Origin: Hoeflea sp.
Lineage (GTDB): Bacteria > Pseudomonadota > Alphaproteobacteria > Rhizobiales > Rhizobiaceae
Length of the DNA stretch: 64,000 bases
Reading direction: 5' to 3'
NCBI RefSeq assembly: GCF_002733955.1
Contig: NZ_NVXQ01000002.1
Span: 124,001 to 188,000, forward strand
In this document: in pieces, positions 19,162 to 29,167 of the stretch
How positions within the stretch are numbered: the first letter of the stretch is position 1
How the letters are laid out: the number at the start of each line of letters is the position of its first letter
Position numbers and translations under genes: made by a program
Notes under the pieces: model-generated
What the model saw: only the letters and a program-made list of their open reading frames with translations
Told to the model about the DNA's origin: nothing
Databases searched by the model: none

Positions 19162-19980
19162 TCAAAGCTCTATGTCTATGGTCAATCCGTCATAGCCCGG
19201 CTCGACACGCTCAGGCGTTTCATTGAGCACGGTCTCGTAGTCGAGCGGCACATGCATGTGGGTCAGAATGGCCCGTTTCGGGTCAAGTTTCTCGATCCAC
19301 CACAAGGCCTGATCAATGGAGAGATGGCTCGGATGCGGCTTGTACTGCAGCGAGTCGATGATCAGCACGTCGAGATCCTGCAGCTTCGCAACCGTCGAGC
19401 GCGGAAAGTCACTGACATCGCAGCAATAGGCGACATCGCCGATACGGAAACCAAGCGAGCGGATCGAGCCGTGCGTCTGATCGAGCGGATGGACCTCGAT
19501 CGTGCCGCCCTCGCCCGTGATGGTGATCGGTTCGTCGAGCGAATTGATCAGCACCGGCGTGGTGATCGGCGGATAGTTGCTGCCGGCCGGCGTTTCCAGG
19601 CAATAGCCGAAACCGGCCCGGATCCGCGCCATGGTTTCGGGATCCGCATGGATCGGAATCTGCCTGCGCTGTGACAGCGCGAACCCACGCAGATCGTCGA
19701 TGCCATGGACATGATCGGCATGGGAATGGGTGTAAAGCACCGCATCGATGCTGCGCACCTCGTTGGCGATCATCTGCTCTCGGAAATCCGGTCCGGTATC
19801 GACCACGATCGTGGTTTCGCCGCCATCGGCGCCGATCTGGCGGATCAGGAAGGCCGCCCGGGTCCGCCGGTTCTTCGGATTCGTAGGATCGCAGGCGCCC
19901 CAGTCACCATTGACCCGTGGCACGCCCGGCGACGAGGCGCAGCCAAGGATCGTGAACTGGCGACGCACCGGCACCGTCAC
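19162..19980 (-). CDS. MBL-fold metallo-hydrolase (PhnP-like)
   Basis: LGCASSPGVPRVNGDWGACDP, YTHSHADHVHGIDDLR (HxHxDH), AILTHMHVPLDY. Confidence 0.9.
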   Translation of the reverse strand: MTVPVRRQFTILGCASSPGVPRVNGDWGACDPTNPKNRRTRAAFLIRQIGADGGETTIVVDTGPDFREQMIANEVRSIDAVLYTHSHADHVHGIDDLRGFALSQRRQIPIHADPETMARIRAGFGYCLETPAGSNYPPITTPVLINSLDEPITITGEGGTIEVHPLDQTHGSIRSLGFRIGDVAYCCDVSDFPRSTVAKLQDLDVLIIDSLQYKPHPSHLSIDQALWWIEKLDPKRAILTHMHVPLDYETVLNETPERVEPGYDGLTIDIEL

Positions 19981-20768
19981 AGCTGTTGCATCTTCGAAAA
20001 ACAGCGGAAGGCGTTCTCGGTCGTGATTCGCGCGATCTCCTCGTAGGAGACGCCCTTGACCTCGGCCAAGACTTCCGCCGTGTTGACCACGTAGGACGGC
20101 TCGTTGCGCTTGCCGCGCCAGCGCTTGGGCGCCAGATACGGCGCGTCGGTTTCCACCAGCAGCCGGTCCATCGGAACCGTTTTGGCGATGTCGCGCAGTT
20201 CCGTTGATTTCGGGAAGGTCAGGATGCCCGAAAACGAGACATAGCCGCCCAGCTCCACGCCGGTATCAGCCAGCGCCTGGCCCGACGAAAAGCAGTGCAG
20301 GATGAAGGGGAAGGCCCCCTTCCCTGTCTCCTCGGTCAGGATTTGGGCCATGTCCTCGTCGGCGCTGCGGCTGTGGATGACCAGCGGCAGCCCGGTGCGC
20401 CTTGCTGCCTCGATGTGACGTCTGAGACCGGTCTTCTGGTCTTCGGGCTTTTGCGTGTCGTAGAAATAGTCGAGCCCGGCTTCGCCGATGGCCACGATTT
20501 TCTCATGTGCCTCGGCCAGCGCCACCAGCTCGTCCGCCGTCACATCGAGCTCTTCATCGGCATTGTTGGGATGGGTGCCGACGGAACAGAACACGCTCGG
20601 ATAGCGCTCGGTCAGCGCCAGCAGCCTGTCGAGCTTCCGGACGCGGGTCGAGATCGTCACCATCTGCTTGACGCCGGACGCGTGGGCGCGCTCGACCAGT
20701 TCGTCGCGCTCGGCATCAAAATCGGCAAAATCGAGATGGCAATGGCTGTCGATCAGCATGGGCCTCAC
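19977..20768 (-). CDS. TatD-family deoxyribonuclease
   Basis: [14 protein letters not shown]...[19 protein letters not shown]...LVIHSR...[24 protein letters not shown]. Confidence 0.95.
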   Translation of the reverse strand: MRPMLIDSHCHLDFADFDAERDELVERAHASGVKQMVTISTRVRKLDRLLALTERYPSVFCSVGTHPNNADEELDVTADELVALAEAHEKIVAIGEAGLDYFYDTQKPEDQKTGLRRHIEAARRTGLPLVIHSRSADEDMAQILTEETGKGAFPFILHCFSSGQALADTGVELGGYVSFSGILTFPKSTELRDIAKTVPMDRLLVETDAPYLAPKRWRGKRNEPSYVVNTAEVLAEVKGVSYEEIARITTENAFRCFSKMQQL

Positions 20769-22309
20769 CCCTCTTCGGGCGCGACGTAACGCGGGAAGAT
20801 CGGCGCCGGCTTGTCGATCGGCGTGCCAGCCTGCAACCGGCCGGTTTCGCCCAAGGCCTTGAAATCGCGCTTGTCTTCCGGTGCTGCGACGAGGTCGAGC
20901 AGCTTGCCTGCCGATTCCGGCATGAACGGCAGCAACAGGATCGAGATCTGCCGCACCGTCTCCGCTGTGACATAGAGCACGGTTTCCATCCGCGCCGGAT
21001 CGGTCTTCTTCAGCGCCCAGGGCTCGTTGCTGGCGAAATAACGATCGCCATCGGCCACCACGTCAATGATCGAGGCCAGCGCCTTGTGGATCTGGAAATT
21101 TGCCATGTCAGCGCGCACGCTTTCGATCACCGTATCGATGGTGGTCAGAAGCGCCGTGTCATCCTCGGTCAGTGGACCGCAGGCCGGCATCTTGCCGTCG
21201 CAATTCTTGTTGATCATCGACAGCGACCGGCTGGCGAGATTGCCGATGCCGTTGGCGAGATCGGAATTGATCCGGGTGGCAATGGTTTCAGGGCTGTAGC
21301 TGCCGTCCTGTCCAAACGGCACTTCGCGCATGAAGAAATAGCGCACCTGATCAAGCCCATAGGCTTCGATCAGGGCGAACGGATCGACGACGTTGCCGAT
21401 CGATTTCGACATCTTCTCGCCCTTGACCAGCAGGAAGCCGTGGGCGAACACCTTTTCCGGAAGCGCGAGGCCTGCCGACATCAGGAAAGCCGGCCAGTAG
21501 ACGGCGTGGAAGCGGACGATGTCCTTGCCGATCATGTGGGTTGCGGGCCAGTAGTTCCACCTGTCCGAAGCCTCGTCGGGAAAGCCGGCGGCGGTGATGT
21601 AGTTGGTCAGCGCGTCGACCCAGACATACATTACGTGCTTTTCATTGCCGGGAACCGGCACGCCCCAGTCAAAGGTGGTGCGCGAGATCGACAGGTCCCT
21701 CAGACCGGATTTGACGAAGCTTGCCACCTCGTTGCGCCGTTCGGACGGCGCAACAAAATCCGGATTGTTTTCGTAAAGCTCCAGCAGCTTGTCGCCATAG
21801 GCCGACAGCTTGAAATAATAGCTTTCTTCCTCGACCCATTCGACCGGTGAGCCGAGCGGTTCGCGCCGCACGCCATCTTCGCCGACGGTGGTTTCCGCCT
21901 CATCGAAATAGGCTTCCTGGCGCACCGAATACCAGCCGCCGTAGTTGCCCAGATAGATGTCGCCATTGGCTTCCATCCGCTTCCACAATTCCTGCACCGA
22001 GCGCTTGTGGCGCTCTTCGGTGGTGCGGATGAAGTCATCATTGGAGCAGTTGAGCTGGGATAGCATGTCGCGGAACACGGCCGAGTTCTTGTCGGCGAGC
22101 TCGATCGGCTTGATGCCGTCCTTTTCCGCCGTCTGCTGCATCTTCTGGCCGTGCTCGTCGGTGCCTGACAGGAAGAACACATCCTTGCCGTCAAGCCGCT
22201 GAAATCGGGCCACAACATCCGTCGCGATCGCCGTGTAGGCGTGACCGATATGCGGCACCCCGTTGGGATAGAAAATCGGGGTGGTGATGTAAAAACGCTC
22301 GGTGCTCAT
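20765..22309 (-). CDS. metG: Methionyl-tRNA synthetase
   Basis: [36 protein letters not shown] (HIGH motif) and [14 protein letters not shown] (KMSKS). Confidence 0.97.
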   Translation of the reverse strand: MSTERFYITTPIFYPNGVPHIGHAYTAIATDVVARFQRLDGKDVFFLSGTDEHGQKMQQTAEKDGIKPIELADKNSAVFRDMLSQLNCSNDDFIRTTEERHKRSVQELWKRMEANGDIYLGNYGGWYSVRQEAYFDEAETTVGEDGVRREPLGSPVEWVEEESYYFKLSAYGDKLLELYENNPDFVAPSERRNEVASFVKSGLRDLSISRTTFDWGVPVPGNEKHVMYVWVDALTNYITAAGFPDEASDRWNYWPATHMIGKDIVRFHAVYWPAFLMSAGLALPEKVFAHGFLLVKGEKMSKSIGNVVDPFALIEAYGLDQVRYFFMREVPFGQDGSYSPETIATRINSDLANGIGNLASRSLSMINKNCDGKMPACGPLTEDDTALLTTIDTVIESVRADMANFQIHKALASIIDVVADGDRYFASNEPWALKKTDPARMETVLYVTAETVRQISILLLPFMPESAGKLLDLVAAPEDKRDFKALGETGRLQAGTPIDKPAPIFPRYVAPEEG

Positions 22310-22546
22310 GATTGCCTTCGAATTCCATGTCCGGGTCTGGATCGACAAATGGGTCTATACGCGCTGTGGTCATATGCGATCAAGCCGCAGGATGCCATAG
22401 GATGCCATGCCCTTCCGGCGCAAAGCCGGGCGGTGAAACCTGCCGGAGCGCTATCCGTCCAAGCGGACGGGCAAAACTCGCTCTATCTCCTTGATTGAAT
22501 GCATGTCCGTTATCACGCAATTCAATCAAATCGAGTGCGACAGGGA

Positions 22547-23566
22547 TTATCCGAAGAATATCGAAAACACGTGCAGCACGGTCTGCTTGCGGTCAAGATT
22601 ATAGGCCGCCGCCGTGGCGAAATGCTCGGCCAGTGTGGTCGACATTCGTGCCAGCCGGTCGGCCTCCGCCAGGTCTCCGGCAGCACCCGCCTCCCGTGCC
22701 ATCTGCTGCACGCGGTCGACGGCAAAACCTGTAAAGAAGTCATAGGCCACGTCGCGGTCGCGCGCGGCCAGCGTTTCGGCAAGCTTGTAGATCGGCTCGC
22801 GATTGTTGAGGCTGCCGCGTTCGAGAATATCGACAAAGGCTTCGGCAATCTCGACGCCGCCGTAGTTCCGCAGCAGCAGCGCCCGGGAGACACTGCCCTC
22901 GCTCAGGCGAATGATCGCATCGGTTTCTCCGGGCGCAGCACCCAGATGTCCCAGTGCCCGATCCAGATCGGGCGCCGAGAGCGGATTAAGTTTCAGCGAT
23001 AGGCAGCGAGAGCGAATGGTCGGCAGCAGCCGTCCCGGCGTGTGCGAGAGCACCAGGAACAGCGACCGTTTCGGCGGTTCCTCGAGGATTTTCAGGATGG
23101 CATTGGCCGCATTGCGGTTGAGATCGTCCGCCGGGTCGATGATCGCCACCCGCCAGTTGCCGGTGCCCGAGGTCTGGCCGAAGAACTTGCCCGCCCGCCG
23201 CACTTCGTCGACGGTGATGACAGATTTCGCCTTGCCGGTCTTCTCGTCCACCGGCCGCGCCAGATGCAGCACATTGTGCGAGGCGCCGGAAGAAATCTGG
23301 CGTCCGACGGGGTCGTCGAGATCCGGATCGGCAATGCGCTCCGGCGCCTTGAGCGGATCGGGATGGGTCAGCACATGATGGGCGAAGCGATAGGCCAGCG
23401 TTGCCTTGCCAATTCCTTCCGCACCCTCGATCAGAATGGCGTGGTGCATGCGGCCGGAGCGATAGGCCGTGGCCAGGAACTCCTGCTGCGAATCATGGCC
23501 ATAAAGCACCGTGTTGCGCTCGGGCGGAATCGCGCCCTCGAGCAAGCCTGGCTGCTCTCCGCTCAT
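22547..23566 (-). CDS. holB: DNA polymerase III delta' subunit
   Basis: [51 protein letters not shown]; adjacent to tmk. Confidence 0.95.
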   Translation of the reverse strand: MSGEQPGLLEGAIPPERNTVLYGHDSQQEFLATAYRSGRMHHAILIEGAEGIGKATLAYRFAHHVLTHPDPLKAPERIADPDLDDPVGRQISSGASHNVLHLARPVDEKTGKAKSVITVDEVRRAGKFFGQTSGTGNWRVAIIDPADDLNRNAANAILKILEEPPKRSLFLVLSHTPGRLLPTIRSRCLSLKLNPLSAPDLDRALGHLGAAPGETDAIIRLSEGSVSRALLLRNYGGVEIAEAFVDILERGSLNNREPIYKLAETLAARDRDVAYDFFTGFAVDRVQQMAREAGAAGDLAEADRLARMSTTLAEHFATAAAYNLDRKQTVLHVFSIFFG

Positions 23567-24243
23567 GCCTTCTGGCCCTTGGCCGGTTCATCTGTCGTAC
23601 CCTCATGCAAGAGGGAATCGACTTCCGCGAGAATTGCCAGCGCCACCAGGTCTTCGGCCTGGGTGGCGTCAATCAGCTTGCAACGCTCGGGTTCGGTGCG
23701 TGTGAGGTCGAGGAAAGCTTCACGCCGCTTCTCATGCGTGGACACTTCTTCTTTTTCGAACCGGTCGGGCGCTGCGTCCTTGCCCTCGCGCGCCTTGGCG
23801 CGTCCCAATCCGACCGATGCAGGCAGATCGAGCACCAGCGTCAGATCCGGGATCATGCCGTTGACGGCAATGCGTTCAAGATTCTGGATGAATTGCGGCT
23901 CCAGATTGCCGGTGATTCCCTGATAGACGCGGCTCGAATCCATGAACCTGTCGCACAGGACGATCGTGCCTTCGGCTACGGCCGGGCGGATGACCTGCTC
24001 GATATGATCGCTGCGCGCCGCCGCAAACAGCATGGCTTCCATGCGCACGCCGAATTCTTCAGCGGCGCCCGACAACAGCACATGCCGCACCGCTTCCGCG
24101 CCGAGCGAGCCGCCGGGTTCGCGCGTGACCAGCACATCGTGTCCGCGGCGCCGGAGCACATCGGCCAGGCGATGGATCTGGGTTGATTTGCCGACCCCTT
24201 CCCCGCCTTCGAAGGTTATGAACAGCCCTGTGCTTTGCGTCAC
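23563..24243 (-). CDS. tmk: Thymidylate kinase
   Basis: [47 protein letters not shown]. Confidence 0.96.
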   Translation of the reverse strand: MTQSTGLFITFEGGEGVGKSTQIHRLADVLRRRGHDVLVTREPGGSLGAEAVRHVLLSGAAEEFGVRMEAMLFAAARSDHIEQVIRPAVAEGTIVLCDRFMDSSRVYQGITGNLEPQFIQNLERIAVNGMIPDLTLVLDLPASVGLGRAKAREGKDAAPDRFEKEEVSTHEKRREAFLDLTRTEPERCKLIDATQAEDLVALAILAEVDSLLHEGTTDEPAKGQKA

Positions 24244-24368
24244 GTATCATTTTCCCTGTCGCCGCAGGCTGCAATCGCGCACGGAACATCTTGCTGAGAT
24301 CACCGGGAGTTTCCGGTTCGCCCTTGTCTAAAGCAAATCAAATCAGAAATGAACGCTTGCAGGGGCTG

Positions 24369-25541
24369 TTACAGCCAGAATTGCGCAAGTTCGATCAGTG
24401 CATCAAGCGCCTGCGTGTGCAATGGCCCCTTGTCCACGGCCTCCATCGCATAAAGCGGGGTCTCCTGCGACAGCGTATCGCCGATATAGACCTTGAGAAC
24501 CCCCACCTGCGCGCCTGCCTCGATTGGCGCGCGCAGCGGCCAGCGATAGGTGATTCGCGCCGCCAGCCGGTCCGGGTTGGTGATCGGCAGCAGGATGTCG
24601 ACCGCACCCTTCGCCTTCACAACCGCACTTTCCGCGCCGCCGTAAACGCTGACCTCGCCGATGGTTTCGCCCTCGGCAAACAATGTCTTGCGTTCGAAAG
24701 CGCGGATGCCCCATTCGAGCATCTTGCGCGATTCCTCGGCGCGCTCACGCTCGGTTGCCATGCCGCTCATCGCCAGGAACAGCCGCCGCCCGTCACGCTT
24801 GATTGAGGAGACGATGGCGTAACCTGACTCTTCTGTGAAGCCGGTCTTCAACCCGTCCACGCCGATATCGAGCCCGAGCAGCGGGTTGCGGTTGCGCTGC
24901 CGGATGTTGTTCCAGGTGAATTCCGGCTGCGAGTAGTACTTGTAGAATTCCGGGTAGGTGGACTGGATATGGCGGGCCAGCGTGACCAGGTCCTTCATCG
25001 TCACCTTGGAATCGGGATGCGGCAGTCCGTTGGAATTGCCGAACACCGAGGTGGTAAGACCGATCTCGCGGGCGCGCTCGGTCATCAGCCGGGCGAAATT
25101 GTCTTCCGAGCCGGCCATCCCCTCGGCGATGATGATGCAGCCGTCATTGGCCGACTGCACGATCACGCCCTGGATCAGGTCTTCGAGCCGGATCGAGGAT
25201 TTCAGTTCGGCGAACATCGTCGAGGTGCGTGACATCGCGCCGCCTGTCCGCCACGCGTTTTCAGACACCTGAAACGTATCGTCCAGGGTCAGCCGGCCGC
25301 TGCGGATGGCGTTGAACACCACTTCCATGGTCATCAGCTTGGCCAGGGATGCCGGTGGCACCGGATCATTCTCATTCTTGGCAAACAGCACCGTGCCGGT
25401 ATCGGCATCGATCAGATAGGCCTGCTTTGCACGGGTTTCAAACAGTTGCGCCAGCGCCGGCGAGGCCAAGCCGCCAATCAGCAGCACCAGAACAAAAAAC
25501 AGGCGGGCAAGGACCAACCGGGACATGGGGCCATCCATCAA
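24369..25541 (-). CDS. D-alanyl-D-alanine carboxypeptidase (PBP5/6-like, S11)
   Basis: PPASLAKLMTMEVVF (SxxK), SANDGCIIIAEGMAGS (SxN), GLKTGFTEESGYAIV (KTG). Confidence 0.95.
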   Translation of the reverse strand: MMDGPMSRLVLARLFFVLVLLIGGLASPALAQLFETRAKQAYLIDADTGTVLFAKNENDPVPPASLAKLMTMEVVFNAIRSGRLTLDDTFQVSENAWRTGGAMSRTSTMFAELKSSIRLEDLIQGVIVQSANDGCIIIAEGMAGSEDNFARLMTERAREIGLTTSVFGNSNGLPHPDSKVTMKDLVTLARHIQSTYPEFYKYYSQPEFTWNNIRQRNRNPLLGLDIGVDGLKTGFTEESGYAIVSSIKRDGRRLFLAMSGMATERERAEESRKMLEWGIRAFERKTLFAEGETIGEVSVYGGAESAVVKAKGAVDILLPITNPDRLAARITYRWPLRAPIEAGAQVGVLKVYIGDTLSQETPLYAMEAVDKGPLHTQALDALIELAQFWL

Positions 25542-25683
25542 CGGAGAAATTCGATATCAAACAAACCTAGCAATCAAGCCGAGTACGATCAATGCCTTGA
25601 GGCAATTGAGCGTCAGGGACAGCCCGCAAGACGCTCGGGTAAAACGGCAGAAATCAACAATGACGACGGGGCAGAAGGAAGGC

Positions 25684-26688
25684 TCAGTCCCTGTCCGACG
25701 GTGCGCCCAGCAAGGTGTCGAAGGGCTGTCTGCCGGTGGTCAGCCGTCCGCCCCAGAACGCCATGCCGACATTTTTCATGCCGGTCTCTGCTTTGGCGGC
25801 GATCGGAAGGCCGAAGGAAGGTCTGTCGGGAAGCACCGGCCCGACATCGGGAAGCGCAAAGCCAAAGGGCAAGTCCAGCGGTGAACCGGCAAATGTATTG
25901 GCGGTGCTGGCCTGAAGCGCGGTCACCGGAGCGGCTCCCAGGGCGGCAGGCGGCGCCATTGAAGCCGGTGTCGAATTGGCCCCGGGAAGCGCCGCATCCA
26001 CCGCATTCATTGCCATCATCACCCCGGTGGCGATTACGCCGCCGGCCGGTTCGCTGGAGCCTCCCGGCCGGTAGCTTGCCATCAGGTAGCGCGTGTCGTC
26101 GCCCTCGACCGGCGCGCGGCCGACATATTGCACGCGGACGGCTGCAACGCCTTCATGCTTCATGTCGAGCAATTCGGCCGCCTTGTTGGACAGGTCGATG
26201 ATGCGGCCATGCGCAAACGGTCCGCGATCATTGACCCGGACAATCACCGTGTTGCCGTTCTTCTTGTTGGTCACGCGGGCGTAGCTCGGCAGCGGGAATG
26301 TCGGGTGGGCGGCGGAAAGATGGAACTGGTCGTAAATCTCGCCATTGGCGGTCAGCCGGCCGTGAAAGTTTGGTCCGTACCACGAAGCCAGCCCGGCCTT
26401 GTCGTAATTGGGTTCTTCCTTGGGCGTGTACCACTTGCCGCGGACCCGGTAGGGCTTGCCAACCACCGATCGGCCGCCGCCCTTCTTGGGCCGCTTGGCC
26501 GTGGTCATCCGCGGGCTCGCGGCGACGCCATATTCGGAGACCGAAAATTTCGATTTGGTGTTGATGTGGGAGGCTGAGGATTTGCCCTTGGGACTGGACG
26601 TGGAACTGCAGCCGGCAAGACCCAGTGCCAGCAGTGCCAAGATTCCCACGCTGGCCGCTGTGCGCAGCCTTGCCCCGGTTCGATACAT
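25684..26688 (-). CDS. rlpA: RlpA-family septal ring lytic transglycosylase, lipoprotein
   Basis: Lipobox ALGLAGCSS; GLASWYGPNFHGRLTANGEIYDQFHLSAAHPTFPLPSYARVTNKKNGNTVIVRVNDRGPFAHGRIIDLSNKAAELL double-psi barrel. Confidence 0.95.
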   Translation of the reverse strand: MYRTGARLRTAASVGILALLALGLAGCSSTSSPKGKSSASHINTKSKFSVSEYGVAASPRMTTAKRPKKGGGRSVVGKPYRVRGKWYTPKEEPNYDKAGLASWYGPNFHGRLTANGEIYDQFHLSAAHPTFPLPSYARVTNKKNGNTVIVRVNDRGPFAHGRIIDLSNKAAELLDMKHEGVAAVRVQYVGRAPVEGDDTRYLMASYRPGGSSEPAGGVIATGVMMAMNAVDAALPGANSTPASMAPPAALGAAPVTALQASTANTFAGSPLDLPFGFALPDVGPVLPDRPSFGLPIAAKAETGMKNVGMAFWGGRLTTGRQPFDTLLGAPSDRD

Positions 26689-26891
26689 CTGTCCGTGTCC
26701 CACACCGCTACTCGATACTCTGGCGGTCACCAAAATGGCCTGGCAGCATGTCCCCTGCAAAGCCGTCCCCTTCAATCAATGCGGTTGATGTCCTAATCGA
26801 AGGTTTAAGTCGCCGGGCAAGATGGCGAAATTACGATCATCCGCCCGATGAGCGGCTTATTGCGGCTGGCGTGGTAAATTATCGATGAATG

Positions 26892-27284
26892 TCAGCCCTC
26901 AATTCTGGCCCTTCCGCTGCGGCCATCGTCACGAACCCAGTTGAGCGACTTTTCGCCGGTCTTCCTGATCTGGAAGCAGGTGGTCTTGCCGTCATACCAG
27001 GTCGGCCACTGCTGGCACAGGTTTTCACCCTTCACCCACCAGCGTCCACTTTCCTTGGGCGCAAAGAACTTGCCAAGACCGAGGGCGGTGCCGTCACCGG
27101 TCACAACCCCGGTTCGCTTGTAGTTGAGCGGGAACTCGCCGCCGAACGGCGTTTTCAGATACACCCGCTTGCCGTTGACGAACTGTTTCAGCTCGCCGCC
27201 TGATAGCTGCTCGGCGCTCGCCGTGACAGGGACAAGAGAAAGGGCAAGTGCCGTAAGGATGCCGAACAGGGTTTTCGTGTGCAT
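26892..27284 (-). CDS. Small secreted protein of unknown function
   Basis: Signal peptide MHTKTLFGILTALALSLVPVTASA; short soluble domain with GRWWVKGENLCQQWPTWYDGKTTCFQIRKTG; resembles an uncharacterised rhizobial secreted family. Confidence 0.75.
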   Translation of the reverse strand: MHTKTLFGILTALALSLVPVTASAEQLSGGELKQFVNGKRVYLKTPFGGEFPLNYKRTGVVTGDGTALGLGKFFAPKESGRWWVKGENLCQQWPTWYDGKTTCFQIRKTGEKSLNWVRDDGRSGRARIEG

Positions 27285-27428
27285 TTTGGTTCTCCGCAAC
27301 AAACTGACTTGAACCTGATACGCTTCGTCACGCCGGTTGGTTTCCTCCAAGGGCGAAAAAACTTCGCGATCGAAGAAATCGGATCCTGTAAATGGACCCA
27401 GCCAGGTGGAAAGGAGCCGAGGGACATC

Positions 27429-27659
27429 ATGAAAGCCACACTCCTCATTGTCGCCGGATTATTGCACTTCGGCGCAACGTTTGCTGCCTGGTACTGGCTC
27501 AATGCCTTTGCCTGTGGCATGAACACGACCGGTTGCAACGGGTTCAGCCTCAATTGGGGAGATTGGGAGGCGTTGCAGTTTTTCATGCCGACTTTTCTTC
27601 TGGGGATTGGCCTGGTGCTTGCCGGGGCATGGCGCCTTCTGACCCGCTCAAGACCGTGA
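27429..27659 (+). CDS. Small membrane protein, unknown function
   Basis: MKATLLIVAGLLHFGATFAAWYWLNAFACGMN...FFMPTFLLGIGLVLAGAWRLLTRSRP: two hydrophobic helices. Confidence 0.6.
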   Translation: MKATLLIVAGLLHFGATFAAWYWLNAFACGMNTTGCNGFSLNWGDWEALQFFMPTFLLGIGLVLAGAWRLLTRSRP

Positions 27660-27950
27660 GCGGACACGTATGAATGAGCCAGGGAGCACACCATATCGTC
27701 TCGCTCTGCCGCAGATCGATGGGAGAGCATCCGCTCAAGCCGCACGGCACAAATGGACAGCAAATTCGCCCCGTGCACGCGCACAGCTGCCTCCGTCTCG
27801 AAAAATCAGATACGCAATTCGATAGAAGTTGACTGGAGTTCCGCGAACGCTGTAGAAGCGCCTCCCAGGGACGTTTGATAGCAGGACGGCTGCAGGCGCT
27901 AACGACCGCGCGCCTGGTGGGCTCAGATTGCAAAATCATATCAATGTCTT

Positions 27951-28040
27951 GGAGGGGTGGCCGAGCGGTTTAAGGCACCGGTCTTGAAAACCGGCGTGCG
28001 GGAGACCGTACCGTGGGTTCGAATCCCACCCCCTCCGCCA
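27951..28040 (+). tRNA. tRNA-Ser (anticodon TGA)
   Basis: GGAGGGG...CCCCTCC acceptor stem, anticodon loop CTTGAAA, long variable arm, GGTTCGAATCC T-loop, encoded CCA. Confidence 0.96.
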
Positions 28041-28311
28041 TTTCTTTCAGTTTTGCGCCTTCACGCTCAACGCCTTGTCTTCGGGCTCGCGCCATTTGCG
28101 CGGACAGTTCATGCGGCAGGCACGAGACCCGCCGGTCAGATCCGGGTTTGGCTCGACAGGACAGAAACTCGGCATTAAGCTCATGTTTTGCCACGTGGTT
28201 CTGCTGCGCTCTGTGATCGCAGGGGCGTATTCCGGAAAGCACATGAGCTGCAGTCAACGATCGGGCAAAGGTCGGCGGCAAGGCGCAAAACCATGAGTGA
28301 AGGAAGCTGGA

Positions 28312-28788
28312 ATGACATCGGCACCCCGCATTATCCCGCCGGCCCTCCAGGGCGTTTATGACAACTGGCATTTTGCTCCCGCAGTGGTCGCAAACGGACT
28401 GATCTTCTGCTCGGGCATCATCGGCACCAGTCCGGACGGTGAAGCTCCTGCGGGAGACGGGCTCGCTGGAGCCGAGGCGACGACAGCCGAGACGTCGAAC
28501 GAACTGGCAGCGCTGATGGCCGTGCGCGACCCCGAAGCACAATTCGCCACGGCGTTCGAGGCTCTGCGCGCAATTCTTCAGGCCGCGGGAGCCGACCTGG
28601 CTGACCTTGTCGAGATCACCACCTACCATGTTGACATGTCCCGCCACATGGACGCCTTCATGCGGGTCAAGGACCGCTACATCGAAGCGCCCTACCCCGC
28701 CTGGACCGCGATCGGGGTTGCGAAGCTTATCGTGCCCGGCGGCCTGATGGAAATCCGCGCCGTGGCGCAGGCTTCTCATGCCGGCTGA
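28312..28788 (+). CDS. RidA/YjgF-family protein
   Basis: HFAPAVVANGLIFCSGIIGTSPDG...VEITTYHVDMSRHMDAFMRVKDRYIEAPYPAWTAIGVAKLIVPGGLMEIRAVA. Confidence 0.9.
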   Translation: MTSAPRIIPPALQGVYDNWHFAPAVVANGLIFCSGIIGTSPDGEAPAGDGLAGAEATTAETSNELAALMAVRDPEAQFATAFEALRAILQAAGADLADLVEITTYHVDMSRHMDAFMRVKDRYIEAPYPAWTAIGVAKLIVPGGLMEIRAVAQASHAG

Positions 28789-29167
28789 GTGAATTCGCAG
28801 GCTTTCGGCTGGAAATGATCGCGAGCTCCGGGCTTGCGAGCCCGTCGCCATGACTGTTGAACGCCGTGCTTTGCCATGATCAGGGGTGAAAGGGTCCGTC
28901 CAATTTTACCTGCGCGACCATGCGCCCCGGTCGCATTTCGGCACATGCCGTCTGAAACGAAGCGGGTGGCGGGCTGCTTCTCCGCGGTCCTCTGATATCC
29001 CCGCTGACCCGGCAGTGTCATGCGGCAGATTTGGCTGCAAACACTTGTTAACCACCGTAGAATGTTATCCGCAAAAATGATCGCAAAACGGGCAATCATC
29101 ATGGTTGTAAAGAAATTGCACATTAGCGTGTGCTGTAATGCAGGTGTTGTAGACGAAGGAACCGGCC

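Noticed and set aside
22310-22546. SAM-II or other known riboswitch before metG
   Set aside because: I could not match a known riboswitch consensus by eye; kept only as an unassigned structured leader.
27951-28311. tRNA-Ser as an integration site for a genomic island
   Set aside because: No integrase or duplicated tRNA 3' end seen nearby; downstream genes look like ordinary chromosomal genes.
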